In this document: positions 1 to 8,034 of the stretch, piece by piece
How the letters are laid out: every line of letters starts with the position of its first letter
How positions within the stretch are numbered: the stretch's first letter is position 1
Assembly: GCA_028864885.1 (NCBI GenBank)
Contig: JAGWLR010000006.1
Span: 1-58,332, forward strand
Reading direction: 5' to 3'
Length of the DNA: 58,332 nt
Origin: Burkholderiales bacterium
Lineage (GTDB): Bacteria; Pseudomonadota; Gammaproteobacteria; Burkholderiales; Burkholderiaceae_C
Program-made: the position numbers and the translations under genes
Notes under the pieces: model-generated
What the model saw: only the letters and a program-made list of their open reading frames with translations
Told to the model about the DNA's origin: nothing
Database searches by the model: none

Positions 1-67
1 CTGCCGGATACACAGCTGACCCTTTTGTAGTGGAAACTTTGAGTCGCCTGCTATACAAATCAAGCAC

Positions 68-691
68 TTACAACGTTTCGTGTCGAACTCGGGCGGCCCA
101 ATACACCACAACCGCCAAAGCCTCACCCATCTTGGGTGTTTTGTCTTTAGCTTTAGCCTCCAGGAGAAGTTGGCTGACCACACCCTCACGGTGAAGCTCA
201 GCGCGCGCAGCCAGCCTGAGCACCCAAACGGGCACCAAGCCAGGATCACGAACCAAGGCACGCTCGGCTTGTCCATGTTTGTTCAGAAGCAACTCAGTAA
301 CAGAAGCCTCGTCACAGGCAGGCACCGATGCCGCAGTCTTACCTTGGTTTTTGCCAGGGGCGGCTTGCCAAGGCACGTCATGCCAATTCTTGCAGCCATG
401 AAGACCACTAGCCAGAGGTTCGCCAGGCAAGAGTTTCGGGTCGATCTTGACGACTTCAGGCTCGCTAGCCGATGTCGCGCCTGTGGCCGTTCTACTACTC
501 GAAGAGTTTGCTCCAATACCAGTTAACCATCGCTGCCCGAAATGCAAAAAACACAGCAGCAGCCCTAAGAAGACCAAGCCGCCTGCGACGGCAACCACGA
601 ACTCAGTCCATTCCGGACTGAGTTCATCTTTAACTACCTCATCTGGACTGGACTGGACTGGACTGGACTCAAATTGGCACCGGCTTCGCAC
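68..691 (-). CDS. hypothetical single-pass membrane protein with 5' pentanucleotide repeat
   Basis: A 207-residue protein I do not recognise. It starts at GTG; an in-frame TGA lies 8 codons upstream, so no longer start is available, and the nearest Shine-Dalgarno-like AAGGA is rather far (13 nt). Residues about 32-52 are a hydrophobic membrane segment (VVAVAGG...CFLHFG). A low-complexity Ser/Thr stretch follows, then a domain with two cysteines (in HGCKNW and PACDEA) and a helical Ala/Leu/Val-rich C-terminus. The topology suggests a short N-terminal cytoplasmic arm with the bulk in the periplasm, or the reverse. Codons 8-17 are built from five copies of a 5-bp unit, so slippage would change frame. 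It is divergent from the PBP1A gene, a position often held by pilM in Burkholderiales, but it does not look like PilM. Its function is unknown; that it is a real gene is likely but not certain. Confidence 0.55.
   Translation of the reverse strand: MRSRCQFESSPVQSSPDEVVKDELSPEWTEFVVAVAGGLVFLGLLLCFLHFGQRWLTGIGANSSSSRTATGATSASEPEVVKIDPKLLPGEPLASGLHGCKNWHDVPWQAAPGKNQGKTAASVPACDEASVTELLLNKHGQAERALVRDPGLVPVWVLRLAARAELHREGVVSQLLLEAKAKDKTPKMGEALAVVVYWAARVRHETL
643..669. repeat. pentanucleotide simple repeat (CTGGA)5 plus CT
   Basis: Five exact tandem copies of CTGGA (AGTCC on the coding strand) plus two bases lie within codons 8-17 of the preceding membrane-protein gene. The unit is not a multiple of three. 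In the present copy number the frame is open. With four units the frame runs into AGA TGA just after the tract, and with six it runs into ATG AGG TAG. Unit gain or loss would therefore act as an on/off switch. Confidence 0.9.
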
Positions 692-904
692 GGTGTCAAC
701 TGAATCCTTAAGTCATGGCAAGCCTTGCCTCCCCGCTTGATACAACGTCGCATTGTTCTTTCCGCAAATGAATGTCTCGGTTGTGCAGTGTTCTGTGCGC
801 CAACTCAATATACTGGATGGATCTAAAATACGCCATACGGAGCCGCGCATAATCTCAACCTTGTCCTTTTTTGACTGGTAGTCACGAGGCTGCCGGGTGT
901 TTTC

Positions 905-3256
905 ATGTCTGAAGTCGCCCCCCCGACCGCATCTCCATCTCGCATTTGGCTGAAGCGAGCCCTGTGGGCAGTGGCAGGACTGTTTGCCGCCGGGTTGTTG
1001 GTTCTGGCGGTCACCACGGTCCTGATCTACCCAGAGCTACCCGACACCAGCGGCCTGGCGAACTACCACCCCAAACTGCCCCTACGGGTCTACACCGCCG
1101 ATGGCGTCGAAATCGGTGGATTCGGAACCGAAAAGCGCACCTACCTGCCCATCCAGCAGATCCCCAAGCTGATGAAAGACAGCTTGCTGGCGGTTGAGGA
1201 CGCACGCTTTTATGAACACCACGGCATCGACCCCATTGGCGTGCTGCGTGCCATCTTGTCGAACATCACGGGCCATCGCACCCAAGGCGCATCCACGATC
1301 ACCCAGCAGGTGGCCCGTACGTTCTTCTTGACCCGCGAACGAACCATCAGCCGAAAGCTCAAAGAGGCTTTGCTGTCCGTGAAGATGGAAACACAGTTGA
1401 GCAAGGATCAGTTGCTTGAGCTGTACATGAACCAGATCTACCTGGGGGCCAGGGCCTATGGTTTTGCCGAAGCAGCGCAAACCTACTTTGGCAAACCGCT
1501 GGATGCACTCGATGCGGCCGAATGCGCCATGCTGGCGGGCTTGCCACAAAACCCCGCCAACGTGAACCCGATCAAAAACCTCGACCGGGCCCTGGCGAGA
1601 CAAAAGGTGGCGCTGTGGCGCATGCACGAGGCTGGCGTCATCAACGATGCCCAGTACGACAAAGCCAAGGCAGAGAAGCTCCAGATCCGCCGCCCGATGG
1701 ATGTGGATGTGCACGCTGAGTACGTGGCCGAAATGGCGCGCCAACAAGTGGTGGCTCAATTTGGTGACGCGGCCTACACCACTGGGCTGAAGGTCTACAC
1801 CACCTTGCGATCAGCCGATCAAGAAGCCGCCTACAAGGCCTTGCACCGCACGCTGATTGATCATGCCCGCTCCCTGCCCTGGCAGGGCCCGGAAGATCAC
1901 GAAGACCTCGATCCCGATTGGCAGGACGATGATCCGGCGGTCGCCCAGGTCTTGTCGGACTATGAAGACGACGAAGACTTGCGCGTGGCCGTGGTGACGG
2001 CGGCAAATCCCAAGGCGCTGACGGCTGTGCTGGCCACCGGCGAAGTCATCCATGTCAATGCCAAGGGCTTGCGGCAGGCTCAAGCCGGCTTGAGCAACAA
2101 GGCGCCAGCGGCCCTGAAAATTCGACGTGGGTCGGTGATTCGCCTGATCCAGATCGGCAAAGATTGGTCGGTCACGCAGTGGCCCTCGGCAGAAGGCGCT
2201 TTGGTGGCCATGGACCCGCACACCGGCGAAGTCCGAGCGCTGGTCGGTGGCTTCGATTTCCGGCACAACCAGTTCAACCATGTGACCCAGGGCTGGCGCC
2301 AACCCGGCTCCAGCTACAAGCCTTTTCTGTATGCCGGCGCAATGGAAGACGGCGTGATGCCAGAAACCATCGTCAATGATGCGCCCTTGACCGATGTCGG
2401 CGACTGGTCGCCACAAAACGCCGATGGCTCAGCCGATGGCCCCATCACCGTGCGCCAGGCGCTGACGCATTCGAAAAACCTCGTCACCATCCGCTTGGTA
2501 CAGTTGATGGGTGCCGATGCAGCCCGCCAATGGACGGGCAAGTTCGGCTTTGACGTAGACAAGCAACCCAACAACCTCACTCTGGCGCTGGGCGCAGGCT
2601 CCACCACGCCGATGCAAATGGCCGGTGCCTATTCCGTGATCGCCAATGGTGGCCTGACGGTCAAACCCGTGGTGATTCGCCGCATCACCGATGCCGACGG
2701 CAAAACGCTCTTCGAAGTGCCGCCTCAGGTGCTCAGTGAAGATCAGCGCGTCGTGCCAGCCCGCAACACCTTCTTGATCTCGACCTTGCTGCAGGACGTG
2801 ACCCGGTTTGGCACGGCGGCCCGCGCGCAAGCCCAACTCAAGCGCCCCGATCTGTATGGCAAAACCGGCACCACCAATGATGTGGTCGATGCCTGGTTTG
2901 CGGGCTTCCAACCCAGTCTGGTGGCTGTGGTCTGGGTGGGGTACGACAACCCCAAGAGCCTGGGGTCGCATGCATCAGGTGCCAGTCTGGCCCTGCCCAT
3001 CTGGATCAACTACATGGCCAGCGCCTTGAAGGGGCAGCCCGTCGCAGAGTTGCAGCCGCCTGAAGGATTGGTGCACATTGATGGGGGCGACTGGCGCTAT
3101 TCGGAATGGGCCAACGGCGGGTTCATCCCCTCACTCGGTCTGGATGATCAACACATCAGCCCAGACCTGATCCCACACCCGGGCCAAGCCTCCAGTCAGC
3201 CCGAAATGATCCTGGATCCGCTCGGATCAGAGAACAACGACGGGGCCCCTCGCTGA
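905..3256 (+). CDS. mrcA: penicillin-binding protein 1A (bifunctional class A PBP)
   Basis: This inner-membrane enzyme polymerises lipid II (glycosyltransferase) and crosslinks peptidoglycan stems (transpeptidase) in the periplasm. A cytoplasmic N-tail is followed by a membrane anchor at residues about 16-42. The GT51 domain carries the EDARFYEHHG motif, with the catalytic Glu near residue 98, and the QGASTITQQ motif near 127. The penicillin-binding domain shows the serine motif SSYK (serine about 469), SKN (about 523) and KTGT (about 653). The 783-residue length fits the family. An intermediate acidic insert near residues 325-365 is typical of the OB-like region of PBP1A. No strong Shine-Dalgarno is visible before the ATG. 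The 3' end overlaps tail-to-tail by 61 bp with the following metallopeptidase gene. Confidence 0.95.
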   Translation: MSEVAPPTASPSRIWLKRALWAVAGLFAAGLLVLAVTTVLIYPELPDTSGLANYHPKLPLRVYTADGVEIGGFGTEKRTYLPIQQIPKLMKDSLLAVEDARFYEHHGIDPIGVLRAILSNITGHRTQGASTITQQVARTFFLTRERTISRKLKEALLSVKMETQLSKDQLLELYMNQIYLGARAYGFAEAAQTYFGKPLDALDAAECAMLAGLPQNPANVNPIKNLDRALARQKVALWRMHEAGVINDAQYDKAKAEKLQIRRPMDVDVHAEYVAEMARQQVVAQFGDAAYTTGLKVYTTLRSADQEAAYKALHRTLIDHARSLPWQGPEDHEDLDPDWQDDDPAVAQVLSDYEDDEDLRVAVVTAANPKALTAVLATGEVIHVNAKGLRQAQAGLSNKAPAALKIRRGSVIRLIQIGKDWSVTQWPSAEGALVAMDPHTGEVRALVGGFDFRHNQFNHVTQGWRQPGSSYKPFLYAGAMEDGVMPETIVNDAPLTDVGDWSPQNADGSADGPITVRQALTHSKNLVTIRLVQLMGADAARQWTGKFGFDVDKQPNNLTLALGAGSTTPMQMAGAYSVIANGGLTVKPVVIRRITDADGKTLFEVPPQVLSEDQRVVPARNTFLISTLLQDVTRFGTAARAQAQLKRPDLYGKTGTTNDVVDAWFAGFQPSLVAVVWVGYDNPKSLGSHASGASLALPIWINYMASALKGQPVAELQPPEGLVHIDGGDWRYSEWANGGFIPSLGLDDQHISPDLIPHPGQASSQPEMILDPLGSENNDGAPR

Positions 3257-3780
3257 CACGCCTGCCACGTCAACCACAGACGCAGGTCAAACTCGAACTG
3301 GTGGTACTGCGGCTCCATGTGCGCACACAGTTGGTAAAACGCCTTGCCGTGCTCGCGCTCCTTCAAGTGGGCCAGTTCGTGCACCACGATCATCCGCAAA
3401 AACTCGGGCGCCGTTTGCTTGAACAGGCTGGCGACCCGAATCTCGCGCTTGGCCTTGAGCTTGCCGCCTTGCACGCGTGACACCGTGGTGTGGGTACCCA
3501 AGGCGTGCTGAATCACCTTGAGTTTGTTGTCGTAGGCCACCTTGTTGATGGGGTCGGATTGCCGCATGTACTGGCTTTTCAACGCCATCACGTACTCATA
3601 CAAGGCGGCATCACTGCGCACGTCATGCTGATCGGGATAACGACGCGCCAGCACTTCTCCCAATTTGCCTTGGTCAATCAGCTCCTGAACCTGCTGCAAT
3701 ACATGCAGGGGATAGCCCGCCAGATACCGGAGGCGGGATTCCCGGGGCACTTCACGGGGCAATTTGTTCGGCGTAGTCAT
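3196..3780 (-). CDS. YgjP-like zinc metallopeptidase (DUF45/M48-type)
   Basis: A 194-residue protein with the zinc-peptidase signature HELAHLKEREH near residues 136-146, in which the two His of HExxH-type HELAH and a downstream His (HGKAF) would bind zinc and the Glu act as base. This matches the YgjP/DUF45 (SprT-like) group, whose substrates are largely undefined. It has no signal peptide and is probably cytoplasmic. Its start overlaps the 3' end of the exonuclease I gene by 29 bp on the same strand, implying a two-gene operon. Its own 3' end lies antisense inside the last 61 bp of mrcA. The pairing with a DNA exonuclease might hint at DNA-protein crosslink processing by analogy with SprT proteins, but that is speculation. 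Confidence 0.8.
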   Translation of the reverse strand: MTTPNKLPREVPRESRLRYLAGYPLHVLQQVQELIDQGKLGEVLARRYPDQHDVRSDAALYEYVMALKSQYMRQSDPINKVAYDNKLKVIQHALGTHTTVSRVQGGKLKAKREIRVASLFKQTAPEFLRMIVVHELAHLKEREHGKAFYQLCAHMEPQYHQFEFDLRLWLTWQACQRGAPSLFSDPSGSRIISG

Positions 3781-5203
3781 ACAAGGCCCCCAGGATGTCT
3801 TGCCCGCGCTCGTCTTCGTCGCTCAACTGCTCGCTGAGCACATCGATGCGCTCGAAAAATTGCGACAGGGACAGCCACCCAGGTTGGCCGTCAATCAGGC
3901 GCGCCTGGCAATGCTGCAGCCAACGCGCCTGATCGGCTTCACTGAGCGACTCTTCAAAGTTCCTCGCGCGATAGCGAAAGACCAACTCTTCCAGCCGATC
4001 GTCCTCAAAAGCTGGAACACGCTCGGCCAGCTTGTCAGCCCGTTGTAGTGCTGGCACTGCACGGATACGCTCCAGCGTGCGACGATCATGGGCAGAAAGG
4101 AAGCCACCGTAAAGGTCTTCATCAACGTCGACGCTACCTGATGTTGCAGCGGGACGCTCAAACACTTCGGCCCAAATGCCAGCCATCGATGCGCCCTTTT
4201 CAGCCGCGATCTGGGCATGCGCCAAGCCTTTGTCGACATCCACGCCCCACTTCTGCGCCATGGCTGGGCTCAGTGTCTTCAAGTTGCCTATCACGATGGG
4301 CGACTTGTTGATGTGGATGCTCTTGATGGGCAACCGCTCCACGCCGGGTGGCAAATCTTCAGCTTTGCTGAAGAGCCGCTCGCGGATGGTTTGTGCACTC
4401 AGTCCGAACAGCTCGGTGGGATCGAACGACAAATCCCAGACGATCAGCTCATTCTTGTTACTGGGATGAGGCGCCAACGGCCAGACCAAGGCCATGCAGC
4501 CGCGTTCCACGCCATACATGCCCGAGATATGCAGGAAAGGACGCCCCACGCCGATCTCAGCCAGTACCGCCTCTTTTTTGCGCAACTTCAAGCAAAAATC
4601 CCACAACCGCGGCTGGGCCTGCTTGATGAGCCGCGCCATGGCGATGGTGGCGCGCACATCAGACAAGGCATCGTGCGCAGCCTCATGTGTCAGGCCATTG
4701 GCTGCGGTGAGGTGTTCGAGCTTGAACGACGGACGGCCGTCCTCATGGCGAGGCCATTGAATCCCCTCAGGGCGCAAGGCCCAGGTGCACCGAACCACAT
4801 CCAGTAGATCCCACCTTCCGCAACCATCCTGCCATTCACGCGCATAGGGGTCGATCAAGTTGCGCCAGAACAAGTGGCGCGTCACCTCATCGTCGAACCG
4901 AATGGTGTTGTAGCCCACCCCGATCGTGTTGGGCTGCGCGAGCTCGTGAAGAATCGCATCTGCAAATTCGTGTTCGGGCAAACCTTGCTCCTGGCAGGTT
5001 TGCGGCAGGATGCCGGTGAGCAGGCAAGACTCGGGATCAGGCAGGTAGTCGCGCCCCGGTTGGCAATAGACCATCAAAGGCTCACCCACCTCGTTGAGTT
5101 CTGCATCGGTGCGAATGCCCGCAAACTGAGCAGGACGATCTCGGCGCGGCACCCGACCAAAGGTTTCATAGTCGTGCCAGTAAAACGTGTAGTCGCTGCT
5201 CAT
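3752..5203 (-). CDS. sbcB: exodeoxyribonuclease I
   Basis: This 3'-5' single-strand DNA exonuclease acts in mismatch repair and recombination. At 483 residues it is close to E. coli ExoI (475). The N-terminal DnaQ-like exonuclease motif I is HDYETFG (Asp11 and Glu13 as metal ligands). Motif II lies in the NTIRFDDEV region (residues about 98-106) and motif III in HDALSDVRATIAMA (about 178-191). The C-terminal half fits the SH3-like and helical ExoI domains that form the ssDNA groove. The ATG start follows a strong terminator hairpin of the upstream ketosynthase gene, so it probably has its own promoter. It is followed by the overlapping zinc peptidase gene. Confidence 0.95.
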   Translation of the reverse strand: MSSDYTFYWHDYETFGRVPRRDRPAQFAGIRTDAELNEVGEPLMVYCQPGRDYLPDPESCLLTGILPQTCQEQGLPEHEFADAILHELAQPNTIGVGYNTIRFDDEVTRHLFWRNLIDPYAREWQDGCGRWDLLDVVRCTWALRPEGIQWPRHEDGRPSFKLEHLTAANGLTHEAAHDALSDVRATIAMARLIKQAQPRLWDFCLKLRKKEAVLAEIGVGRPFLHISGMYGVERGCMALVWPLAPHPSNKNELIVWDLSFDPTELFGLSAQTIRERLFSKAEDLPPGVERLPIKSIHINKSPIVIGNLKTLSPAMAQKWGVDVDKGLAHAQIAAEKGASMAGIWAEVFERPAATSGSVDVDEDLYGGFLSAHDRRTLERIRAVPALQRADKLAERVPAFEDDRLEELVFRYRARNFEESLSEADQARWLQHCQARLIDGQPGWLSLSQFFERIDVLSEQLSDEDERGQDILGALYDYAEQIAP

Positions 5204-5228
5204 CTTGATGGGTATCCGAACAATTCAA

Positions 5229-5260
5229 AACGGCCCGCTGGATGCTCCAGACGGGCCGTT
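5229..5260 (-). terminator. rho-independent terminator of the ketosynthase gene
   Basis: A nine-base stem (AACGGCCCG with CGGGCCGTT) encloses a second nested stem (CTGGA/TCCAG). Read on the minus strand it ends in TTTT. It lies between the ketosynthase stop and the exonuclease I start, which separates the two transcription units. Confidence 0.8.
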
Positions 5261-5296
5261 CAGGGCTTGGGGCTGCCTGGCAGTCAGGCTGGCGAA

Positions 5297-6418
5297 TCAG
5301 CGCTTGCGAATCACCACGCTGCCGACCGAATAGCCCGCGCCGAAAGAACACAATACGCCCACATCGCCCTTCACCATATCTTGATGGTACTTGTGGAAGG
5401 CAATCACCACGCCGGCTGACGAGGTGTTGGCGTACTCATCCAGAATCAAAGGCGCCACATCGGCACCGGCTTCGCCACCGATCAACCGTTTGACCACCAA
5501 CTGGTTCATGCTCTGGTTAGCCTGATGCAACCAGTAGCGACGCACCTGCGTGGGCTCCAGAGACAAGGCTGCCAAATGACTCTCGATGTGCGCAGCAGCG
5601 ATGGGCACCACCTCCTTGAATACCTTGCGACCTTCCTGACGGAAGGTTTTGTCGCGGGCGTTGGGATCGGTGTCTTCGCACCGGTTCATGAAACCGAAGT
5701 TGTTGCGAATGTTGTTGGAGAACTGGGTGGCCAGCTTGGTCCCCAACACCTCCCACTGATCGGCCGATGTAGCGGTCTCGGCACTTTCGACAATGCTGGC
5801 CGTGGCCACGTCACCAAAGATGAAATGGCAATCGCGATCGCGCCATTCTTGATGGGCCGAAGTGATTTCAGGGTTGACCACCAGCACGCACTTGGCCGAA
5901 CCACAACGAACCGCGTTGACAGCTTGTTCCAGCGCGAAAGTGGCAGTGGAACAGGCCACGTTCATGTCGAAACCGAAGCCGGTGATGCCCAGCGCCTGCT
6001 GGATTTCAACGGCCATGGCTGGATAAGCGCGCTGCATATTCGAGGCGCCGCAGATCACGGCATCGATGTCATCCGGCTTCTTGCCGGCAGCGGCCATCGC
6101 TTTGTGGCAAGCATCCACCGCGATTTCGGCCATCAGCGACAACTCGTCGTCAGCACGTGGTGTGAAGCGGGGATACATGCGGTGCGGATCCAGCACGCCG
6201 GACTTGTCCATCACGTAGCGCTGCTTGATGCCCGACGCCTTTTCAATGAATTCGACGCTGGAGTGGGCCAGGGGCTCACGTTGACCAGATTCGATCTCGG
6301 CGGCGTATTTGGCATTTTGCTGGTCAACGTAAGCGTTGAACGCTTCGACCAGTTCCGCGTTGGTGACGGTGTGGGGAGGCGTGAACAGGCCGGTCCCGCT
6401 GATGACGACTTCACTCAT
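5297..6418 (-). CDS. FabH-like beta-ketoacyl-ACP synthase III (StlD/DarB-like group)
   Basis: A thiolase-fold condensing enzyme of 373 residues, longer than housekeeping FabH (about 317-325). The catalytic triad is visible: Cys156 in NVACSTAT, His298 in WLHQAN and Asn331 in EYANTSSAG. Family members condense an acyl-CoA or acyl-ACP starter with malonyl-ACP. The extra N-terminal segment (residues about 27-70) resembles the group that includes the dialkylresorcinol synthases StlD/DarB, but standalone copies are common in betaproteobacteria. No DarA-like aromatase, ACP or acyl-polyene genes are adjacent, so the starter unit and product cannot be told from context. It is monocistronic and ends at a strong terminator. 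Confidence 0.85.
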   Translation of the reverse strand: MSEVVISGTGLFTPPHTVTNAELVEAFNAYVDQQNAKYAAEIESGQREPLAHSSVEFIEKASGIKQRYVMDKSGVLDPHRMYPRFTPRADDELSLMAEIAVDACHKAMAAAGKKPDDIDAVICGASNMQRAYPAMAVEIQQALGITGFGFDMNVACSTATFALEQAVNAVRCGSAKCVLVVNPEITSAHQEWRDRDCHFIFGDVATASIVESAETATSADQWEVLGTKLATQFSNNIRNNFGFMNRCEDTDPNARDKTFRQEGRKVFKEVVPIAAAHIESHLAALSLEPTQVRRYWLHQANQSMNQLVVKRLIGGEAGADVAPLILDEYANTSSAGVVIAFHKYHQDMVKGDVGVLCSFGAGYSVGSVVIRKR

Positions 6419-6546
6419 GGTTACGAAGGGTCCGCCGCGTACCCTGGTAAGGCACGTCGACCCGGATCATCAAAACGGCTGATTTTGCCACCTTTTGCCA
6501 AACGGACAAATTTGGGCGTTCAGCCTGTCTTAAGGTATTCCTCATA

Positions 6547-6562
6547 GAGTGACAAATCACTC
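6547..6562. repeat. inverted repeat GAGTGA-N4-TCACTC upstream of PepSY gene
   Basis: Perfect six-base arms separated by CAAA end 17 bp before the ATG of the PepSY protein. This could be an operator or a small 5'-UTR hairpin. A CTTAAG half-site resembling one half of a PmrA/QseB-type box lies just upstream at 6529-6534, but the second half is poor. Confidence 0.4.
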
Positions 6563-6579
6563 ACAACGAAAGGATTTTC

Positions 6580-6849
6580 ATGAAACAGGTTCTGATCCCG
6601 ATTCTGGCCGCCGCAGCTTTGGCACCTTCTCTTGCTTTGGCCAAGGCAGACTGCCCCGCCCACCCCAAAGCGGAGTGGATGAAAGAGTCTGAGGCACGCG
6701 CCAAACTGGAAGCTCAAGGCTACAAGATCCGCAAGTTCAAGGTTGACGGCCAATGCTATGAGATCTACGGCTTCAACAAGGAAGGTAAGAAAGTCGAAAT
6801 CTATTTCGATACCAAGACCCTGGACATCGTGAAAGCCGAAATCGAGTGA
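6580..6849 (+). CDS. periplasmic PepSY-domain protein
   Basis: A small 89-residue protein with a Sec signal peptide (MKQVLIPILAAAALAPSLALA, cleaved around residue 21) and one PepSY domain. The pattern is a helix with EARAKLEAQGYKI, then strands KFKVDGQCYEIYGF and KKVEIYFDTKTLDIV. The two cysteines (in KADCPAHP and DGQCYEI) could form a disulfide in the periplasm. A Shine-Dalgarno AAGGA lies 8 nt before the ATG. The gene overlaps the following cytochrome b561 by four bases (GTGA), so the two are co-translated. PepSY proteins paired with cytochrome b561 are often under two-component control; the actual partner and role are unknown. Confidence 0.85.
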   Translation: MKQVLIPILAAAALAPSLALAKADCPAHPKAEWMKESEARAKLEAQGYKIRKFKVDGQCYEIYGFNKEGKKVEIYFDTKTLDIVKAEIE

Positions 6850-7385
6850 TACCAATGCTGTGGTCGCCGCTGGTCAGGTTGACCCACTGGGGAATGGCCG
6901 GGCTCGTTCTGTTCAACCTGTTCAATGAGACCGGAAAAGTCCATCGTTGGGCTGGCTATGCCGCTGCCGCCTTGGTGGTGTGCCGATTGCTCTATGCCAT
7001 GACGCAGGAGAAAAAAAGTGCTGCGCGCATCAGAGTCCCCAGATGGGCTGAACTCGCTGCCCACATCAAGGAATTGCTTTCACGCGATGTTCACTCGACA
7101 GAAGGCCACAACCCATTGGGCATGTGGGCCGCTTTGCTGATGTGGGGCCTGGTCTTGTCCTTGGGGCTCACGGGTTGGATGAGCCAGTTGGATCGATTCT
7201 GGGGTGAGGAATGGCTGGAGGAAACCCACGAAGCTCTGGCCAATGCCCTGATGGGGTTGGTGGTGGTGCATTGGTTGGGCGTGTTGACCATGTCCAGCCT
7301 GCTCAAACGCAATCTCGTTCGCGCCATGATCACCGGGCGCCCGGCCAACTCAGCCCAGCCGATCAAAACGGCGGTGCGCGATTGA
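6846..7385 (+). CDS. cytochrome b561-family di-haem membrane protein
   Basis: A 179-residue inner-membrane protein with four predicted helices (around residues 8-22, 34-50, 94-116 and 131-152) and conserved histidines that can ligate two b-type haems (THWG, HRWAGY, ETHEA, VHWLG). Members carry electrons between quinones and periplasmic or membrane partners. Translation probably starts at the GTG that overlaps the PepSY stop; an in-frame ATG three codons later is an alternative. Its 3' end overlaps the convergent pseudouridine synthase by 23 bp. The pair probably forms a small redox module, but the electron donor and acceptor cannot be inferred. Confidence 0.85.
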   Translation: MIPMLWSPLVRLTHWGMAGLVLFNLFNETGKVHRWAGYAAAALVVCRLLYAMTQEKKSAARIRVPRWAELAAHIKELLSRDVHSTEGHNPLGMWAALLMWGLVLSLGLTGWMSQLDRFWGEEWLEETHEALANALMGLVVVHWLGVLTMSSLLKRNLVRAMITGRPANSAQPIKTAVRD

Positions 7386-8034
7386 TCTCAACGACCTCTC
7401 CCGTTTCGGGATGAAGAAAGCGCAGATTGACTGCATGCAGATGCAGCCGCGTGCGAGACCAAGACCCTGACTGGGCGGTATACAAAGGATCGCCGACAAT
7501 CGGGTAGCCGATCGCCTGCATGTGTACGCGCAATTGGTGCGATCGCCCGGTGATCGGCTCCAACTCAACCCGGGTGGTCAGCACTTCCTGATCTCTTGCG
7601 CGCACCCAATAGCGCGTTTGTGAGGGCTTACCCAGCTCATGATCCACCTTTTGCCGTGGCCGGTTCGGCCAGTCGGTGATCAGAGGCAGATCGACGAGCC
7701 CCTCGTCGTGTTGCATCACCCCTTGCAACACGGCCACATAGCGCTTGTGCACCTCGCGTCGCAGAAACAATTCACTCAAGCGACGCTGCATGTCCTTGCC
7801 ACGCGCCATCAGCAGCAGACCCGAGGTATCCATGTCCAGACGGTGAACGATGAGAGCATCCGGGTAACGCTGCTGCACCCGTGAAGCCATGCAATCCGCA
7901 AACGCCTCACCCCGCCCCGGCACGCTCAACAGGCCACAGGGTTTGTCAACGACCACCAAGTGATCGTCCACCCACAAAGGCTCCCAACCTTCGTCAGGTG
8001 GAGGACGGTAGTCGATCAACTGATGGGTGCTCAC
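7363..8034 (-). CDS. rluA: RluA-family pseudouridine synthase
   Basis: This enzyme isomerises uridine to pseudouridine in structured RNA. Its signature is VHRLDMDTSGLLL, with the catalytic Asp in RLDxxTSG. The 223-residue form has no S4 RNA-binding domain, which fits RluA (23S rRNA U746 and tRNA U32) better than RluC or RluD. The open frame extends further upstream, but the GTG at 8034 is chosen because it overlaps the stop of the upstream transporter as GTGA and is followed by a typical N-terminus; the extra upstream residues look non-coding. The assignment to RluA rather than a relative is by size and lack of S4 only. Confidence 0.85.
   Translation of the reverse strand: MSTHQLIDYRPPPDEGWEPLWVDDHLVVVDKPCGLLSVPGRGEAFADCMASRVQQRYPDALIVHRLDMDTSGLLLMARGKDMQRRLSELFLRREVHKRYVAVLQGVMQHDEGLVDLPLITDWPNRPRQKVDHELGKPSQTRYWVRARDQEVLTTRVELEPITGRSHQLRVHMQAIGYPIVGDPLYTAQSGSWSRTRLHLHAVNLRFLHPETGEVVEINRAPPF

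Noticed and set aside
6529-6545. A PmrA/QseB-type tandem box before the PepSY gene
   Set aside because: Only the first CTTAAG half is present; the second half differs at most positions.
5525-6547. A 340-codon open frame opposite the ketosynthase
   Set aside because: It is a shadow of the ketosynthase codons, with no motif and no initiation signal.
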